Shown here piece by piece: positions 14,669-17,469 of a stretch of DNA of 17,469 nt. Position 1 is the stretch's first letter. Each line of letters opens with the position of its first letter. The notes beneath the pieces are model-generated. The model did no database searches. It saw only the letters and a program-made list of their open reading frames with translations, and was not told the DNA's origin. Origin of the DNA: Candidatus Didemnitutus sp. (GTDB lineage Bacteria > Verrucomicrobiota > Verrucomicrobiia > Opitutales > Opitutaceae); contig JAUXOH010000085.1 in NCBI GenBank assembly GCA_030682505.1, positions 1 to 17,469 on the forward strand. The letters run 5' to 3'. The position numbers were made by a program, and so were the translations under genes.

Positions 14669-15432
14669 GCCCGGCGCCGGCCGAGAAATTTTTCCAAATT
14701 GCGCGCGGCGACTTTCGCGCGCACCCGTGCCGCCACCTTGGCGGTCGCAAGCTTGGCGAGGGACGCGGCGGTGATCAGAATCGGGGTGCCCGAACCAAAG
14801 ACCAACTGCTCCACCGGTACCTTCGCGAGCAGGTGCGGCAAGGTGTCGTGCCACTCGGCAAAGGTCGTATCCGCGTGCAACCCGGAGAACCGCGGCGCCA
14901 GCTCCAGAACCTCGGAACGCAACAAACCGCACGCCAGCAGCGGGGCGCCCTTCGTCTTCGTCAGGAAGGCCGCGAGGCTCGCGACCGCGACCGGCTTCAG
15001 GTTCAGCGCGTGAAACTCGTGGCGCTCGTCGATCAACCGCACCTGGACGATCAGCCGCAGTTTCCTCTCGACCAGCGCCGCTCCCACTGCCGCCATGGCG
15101 GCGCCGGTGAGACGGAAATTGTGGTAGCTAGGCAGCACTCGCACGGCGCGCACGCGTTCATCGGCGGCAGCCGCATCCAACTCCTCGCGCCAGTTCGCCA
15201 ATGCGGGATTGATGATCGGCACCGGTTCGAGCTGCGGTGTCGCCCGCGTCGCGTGCAGCAGCGCGCGATTGGCCGGTCCCGGCTCGGGGGCAAACACCGC
15301 ATCCAACGGTGAAACCAAGGCCTGCCCGATGCCGTGTTCCCGCAGTTCCTCGCGCAGCGATTGCGCCGTGTGCTCGGCGACAAACGCAAAGGGCCAGCGG
15401 CCGATCCAAGAGTTGGCGTCAAAGGTGTTCAT
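14665..15432 (-). CDS. Amidohydrolase_2-like TIM-barrel protein lacking metal ligands
   Basis: The 255-residue protein aligns by eye with its upstream neighbour, which has the same length and layout, and with the amidohydrolase_2 (PF04909-type) group of hydrolases and decarboxylases. The ligand residues of that group are not preserved: the N-terminal HxH is FDANSWIG (4-11, N7 and W9 in place of the His pair), the central QH is VQVRLID (129-135), and the final FGSDxP is FGSGTP (213-218), with Gly in place of Asp. It therefore may be a metal-independent or non-catalytic subunit. The ATG at 15430-15432 overlaps the stop of the intact amidohydrolase by 4 bases, so the two are probably co-translated and may form a complex. 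The 3' end overlaps the aminotransferase stop on the other strand. Confidence 0.8.
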   Translation of the reverse strand: MNTFDANSWIGRWPFAFVAEHTAQSLREELREHGIGQALVSPLDAVFAPEPGPANRALLHATRATPQLEPVPIINPALANWREELDAAAADERVRAVRVLPSYHNFRLTGAAMAAVGAALVERKLRLIVQVRLIDERHEFHALNLKPVAVASLAAFLTKTKGAPLLACGLLRSEVLELAPRFSGLHADTTFAEWHDTLPHLLAKVPVEQLVFGSGTPILITAASLAKLATAKVAARVRAKVAARNLEKFLGRRRA

Positions 15433-16196
15433 GGCAGACGCAGCAGCGCACGGGTGTTTTCACTGAGAATCTTGCGTTGGGCCGCCGCCATGATCTGCGC
15501 ACCCGTGATGCGGGCCAGCGCCACGCCAAAGTCGCGAATCGGTGCATCCGAACCGTAGAGGACGCGCTCCGCCCCGAGCTGGGCGACCGCATACTCGACC
15601 ACCCCTGCCTCCGGCGCCGCACCGGACGTATCGACGAAGACATTGGGGCAATCCTTCACCGCGAGCACGCCGCGCACGCCACAACCGGTGAGGTGCGCCA
15701 TGATGATCTGCACGCGGGGAAACCGTCGCGCCAGGGTCGCCACGTCCTCCGGATCCGTGTGAAAACGGCGCTCGCGAATCTTCGTCATGCTCCACGCATG
15801 TTGCAGCACGACGAGTCCATGTTGCTCGGCCTCCTCCATCAGGGGTTGCATGCAGGCATCGCTCGCGTTGTTGGCGATCTCGAGTTTCAAGCCCCGAAAA
15901 CCCCGCGCCACCCCGCGCGCCACCTCGCGCCGCACGGCGGCCGCCCCGAGCGTCGGATTCAAATGGCAAAATCCGGTGACAAACCCCGCGTGTTCGCGCA
16001 TGAGCCACGCCGTGTCGTCATTGATCTTGCGCAACTGCGCTTCGGTCGGCGATCGACCGTAGGCGAGCACATCGCCGAGCGCCACCACGTGCTCGATCCC
16101 GTGCGCCTGCGCGCGCGCCAGCAGCTGCGCCGCCCCTTTCCGCCCCCGTCGATCAAGGCGCAGGATCGGATGAGTATGGACGTCGATGATTCGCAT
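15429..16196 (-). CDS. Amidohydrolase_2-family metal-dependent hydrolase
   Basis: The 255-residue TIM-barrel protein carries the full amidohydrolase_2 metal-site set: DVHTHP at residues 5-10 (H7, H9), LQHAW at 131-135 (H133), MAHLTG at 166-171 (H168) and YGSDAP at 214-219 (D217). Such enzymes hydrolyse lactones and amides or decarboxylate small acids; sugar lactonases belong to the wider group, so lactone hydrolysis is one reasonable guess. The start at 16194-16196 reads MRIIDVHTH, the usual family N-terminus. It is the first gene of a two-gene minus-strand unit and is divergent from the SDR gene across a 100-base spacer. Its last four bases overlap the start of the degenerate paralogue. No signal peptide is present, so it is cytoplasmic. 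Confidence 0.92.
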   Translation of the reverse strand: MRIIDVHTHPILRLDRRGRKGAAQLLARAQAHGIEHVVALGDVLAYGRSPTEAQLRKINDDTAWLMREHAGFVTGFCHLNPTLGAAAVRREVARGVARGFRGLKLEIANNASDACMQPLMEEAEQHGLVVLQHAWSMTKIRERRFHTDPEDVATLARRFPRVQIIMAHLTGCGVRGVLAVKDCPNVFVDTSGAAPEAGVVEYAVAQLGAERVLYGSDAPIRDFGVALARITGAQIMAAAQRKILSENTRALLRLP

Positions 16197-16296
16197 GAAT
16201 GTTCAGCTGCTTTGCGCTTGGCTTTACGCACGTTGCCGTCGCGAATCTCCCGTGACAAGCGCCCTCTTTTTTCTTCTTCCTGCCGATTGAAAATTC
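16197..16296. promoter_or_regulatory. Divergent spacer between amidohydrolase and SDR genes
   Basis: This 100-base region must promote the minus-strand amidohydrolase pair and probably the plus-strand SDR run. On the minus strand TTGTCA occurs as a possible -35, but the hexamer at the proper distance is a poor -10. A pyrimidine-rich run lies at about 16264-16280. Just before the SDR start, TGAAAATTCA (16288-16297) is a short imperfect palindrome sharing TGAAAATT with the candidate operator at 442-457. No clear Shine-Dalgarno is seen for either gene. Confidence 0.4.
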
Positions 16297-17328
16297 ATGT
16301 CCACCCCGCCCCGCACCGACCACGAGATTGAAACGCTGCTCTCGACGCCCACGGCGGGCGTGATCGCGGCCGTCCAGCGTCTCCCGGGCGATTTTGCGGT
16401 GCTCGGCGTGGGCGGCAAAATGGGCACCACGACCGCGGTGATGCTCCGGCGCGCGCTCGACGAGGCCGGACGCAGCGATGCGGTCGTGACAGGCGTCTCA
16501 CGCTTCAGCCGCCCCGAGGCGCAGCGGGAGCTGGAATCATTTGGCGTGCGCACCTTGTCCTGCGATCTCGCCGAGCCCAGCCAGATTGCCGCGCTGCCAA
16601 CGACGGCCAACGTGCTTTTCCTCGCCGGTCAGAAGTTCGGCACCGACAGCGCCCCGGAGTTGACGTGGATCCAAAACACCGTTGTCCCCGCCCTGGTCGC
16701 GCAGCATTATCGGCACTCCCGGATCGTCGCGTTTTCCACCGGCTGCGTCTATCCCTTTGCCGCGGTCAATGGACCCGGTTCGCGGGAGAGCGAGCCCGTT
16801 GCCTTCCTCGGCGAATACGCCAGCTCCTGCGTGGGACGGGAGCGGGTCTTCACGCATTGTTCCAAACTGCACGGCACCCCGACGCTCATCTACCGGCTGA
16901 ACTATGCGGTCGAACTGCGCTACGGCGTGCTGGTCGACATCGCCACCAAAGTTTCGCGGGGCGAGCCGATTGATCTGTCCACGGGCTGGTTGAATTGCAT
17001 CTGGCAGGGCGACGCCTGTGCCCGCGCGATCGAGTGCCTGGAACACACCGCCAGTCCGCCACGCTTTCTCAACGTGACGGGAACCGAGAAAATTTGCGTG
17101 CGCGAACTCGCCGAGTCATTCGGCCGGCGCCTCGGACGGCAGGCGGTGTTTACCGGGAACGAAGCCGCCAGTGCGTGGCTCGCCGATGCCAGCGAATCCG
17201 TTCGCCTCTTCGGCCCTCCTACCGTCTCACTCGCCCAGATGATCGATTGGGTGATCGAGCATGTCGAAGCGGGCGGGCGCCTGCTCGGCAAGCCGACCCA
17301 TTTTGAAACCCGCAGCGGCAAGTTCTGA
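16297..17328 (+). CDS. NAD(P)-dependent epimerase/dehydratase-like protein (extended SDR) with Lys-to-Cys active-site change
   Basis: The 343-residue protein has a Rossmann-type dinucleotide-binding start after about 30 extra residues: FAVLGVGGKMGTTTAVML (33-50), a GxGGxxG pattern. The segment NVLFLAGQKFG (105-115) and the strand VAFSTGCVYPF (144-154), with its Ser/Thr, follow the extended-SDR plan. The motif YxxxK is replaced by YASSCVGRE (174-182): Y174 is kept, but the Lys position is C178. A GE-type residue (E182) and the downstream RLNYAVELRYGVL substrate-loop region are kept. Family members oxidise, epimerise or dehydrate nucleotide sugars or free sugars. The changed lysine implies weakened or different chemistry. 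The aldolase-family gene begins 2 bases after its stop. Because of the missing Lys, I am sure of the fold but not of the reaction. Confidence 0.87.
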   Translation: MSTPPRTDHEIETLLSTPTAGVIAAVQRLPGDFAVLGVGGKMGTTTAVMLRRALDEAGRSDAVVTGVSRFSRPEAQRELESFGVRTLSCDLAEPSQIAALPTTANVLFLAGQKFGTDSAPELTWIQNTVVPALVAQHYRHSRIVAFSTGCVYPFAAVNGPGSRESEPVAFLGEYASSCVGRERVFTHCSKLHGTPTLIYRLNYAVELRYGVLVDIATKVSRGEPIDLSTGWLNCIWQGDACARAIECLEHTASPPRFLNVTGTEKICVRELAESFGRRLGRQAVFTGNEAASAWLADASESVRLFGPPTVSLAQMIDWVIEHVEAGGRLLGKPTHFETRSGKF

Positions 17329-17330
17329 CC

Positions 17331-17469
17331 ATGAATCTCCGTTCCCATCTCCTCGCCGGTCACGTGATCCCCGCGCATCCCCTCGCCTTGGATGCCAACC
17401 GCCGTTTCTCGGAAAAGCATCAGCGGGCCCTGACGCGCTATCAGCTGGCCGCGGGCGTGGGTGGACTTG
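17331..17469 (+). CDS. Dihydrodipicolinate synthase/N-acetylneuraminate lyase (DapA/NAL) family aldolase, N-terminal fragment
   Basis: Only 46 codons are present before the window ends. The translation contains LLAGHVIPAHPLALDANRR (7-25) and QRALTRYQLAAGVGG (31-45). The 'VIPAHPLALD' strand followed by 'QRALxRYxLxAGxGG' is the N-terminus of a subgroup of DapA/NAL-like class I aldolases that I recognise from Verrucomicrobiota and Planctomycetota annotations. These enzymes condense or cleave pyruvate or related ketoacids through a Schiff-base lysine; that lysine lies beyond the window. The start is 2 bases after the SDR stop, so the two are likely one operon. In this context it could cleave a 2-keto-3-deoxy sugar acid, which is inference. 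Confidence 0.78.
   Translation, partial: MNLRSHLLAGHVIPAHPLALDANRRFSEKHQRALTRYQLAAGVGGL

Noticed and set aside
14671..14695. CCGGCGCCGG palindrome with a nearby T-run as a terminator between the convergent genes
   Set aside because: The palindrome has no proper loop, is separated from a run of only five T residues, and lies in codons of the amidohydrolase C-terminus; the evidence is too weak to call a terminator.
13636..15312. 558-codon plus-strand open frame running through the aminotransferase into the amidohydrolase region
   Set aside because: It is out of frame with the aminotransferase, Arg/His-rich and without domain motifs, while both strands are explained by genes with intact catalytic or fold signatures.
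15237..16331. 364-codon plus-strand open frame across the amidohydrolase pair
   Set aside because: The opposite strand encodes DVHTH, QHAW, AHLTG and GSDAP in one frame; the plus-strand product is Arg/His-rich without motifs.

Overview
The window is a high-GC bacterial chromosome segment that looks like a polysaccharide or glycoside utilisation locus. The gene content points to the phylum Verrucomicrobiota, probably the Opitutaceae. The pointers are a TonB-dependent receptor with an N-terminal coiled coil and an LSPF-type N-terminal box but no SusD partner, a GxGYxYP-domain protein, a heparinase II/III-type lyase with a Tat signal, an SSS symporter, and generally weak Shine-Dalgarno sequences. 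This placement rests on family recognition from memory, not on a search. I see no tRNA, rRNA, CRISPR array, insertion sequence or phage gene.

Region 1 (1-2422) is the control end. A truncated minus-strand gene that looks like the N-terminus of a GH78-type alpha-L-rhamnosidase faces a plus-strand sugar phosphate isomerase/epimerase-like TIM barrel. A LacI-family regulator follows. The AT-rich spacers before these two plus-strand genes carry TGAAA/TTTCA inverted repeats that are candidate operators.

Region 2 (2484-5510) is one large TonB-dependent outer-membrane receptor ending at a strong intrinsic terminator.

Region 3 (5528-14668) is a tightly packed plus-strand run of seven genes: a small secreted protein of unknown function, a secreted GxGYxYP protein, a ROK sugar kinase without the usual zinc cysteines, a Tat-exported heparinase II/III-like lyase, an SSS symporter, an isochorismatase-fold protein and a DegT/DnrJ/EryC1/StrS aminotransferase. 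Several joints are 4-base ATGA overlaps or gaps of 1-4 bases, so translational coupling is likely.

Region 4 (14665-16196, minus strand) holds two overlapping amidohydrolase_2-type genes converging on the aminotransferase. The promoter-proximal one has all the metal-ligand motifs; the distal one has lost them.

Region 5 (16297-17469, plus) starts a second run: an extended-SDR (NAD-dependent epimerase/dehydratase-like) protein whose catalytic lysine is replaced by cysteine, then the start of a dihydrodipicolinate synthase/N-acetylneuraminate lyase (DapA/NAL) family aldolase, cut by the window end.

Working model (inference): glycan is bound and imported by the receptor, cut by the rhamnosidase, the lyase and perhaps the GxGYxYP protein, and taken into the cytoplasm by the SSS symporter. 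The sugar or derivative is then handled by the ROK kinase, isomerase, aminotransferase, amidohydrolases, SDR and DapA-type aldolase. The last group does not match a pathway I can name and is the best candidate here for undescribed biochemistry.
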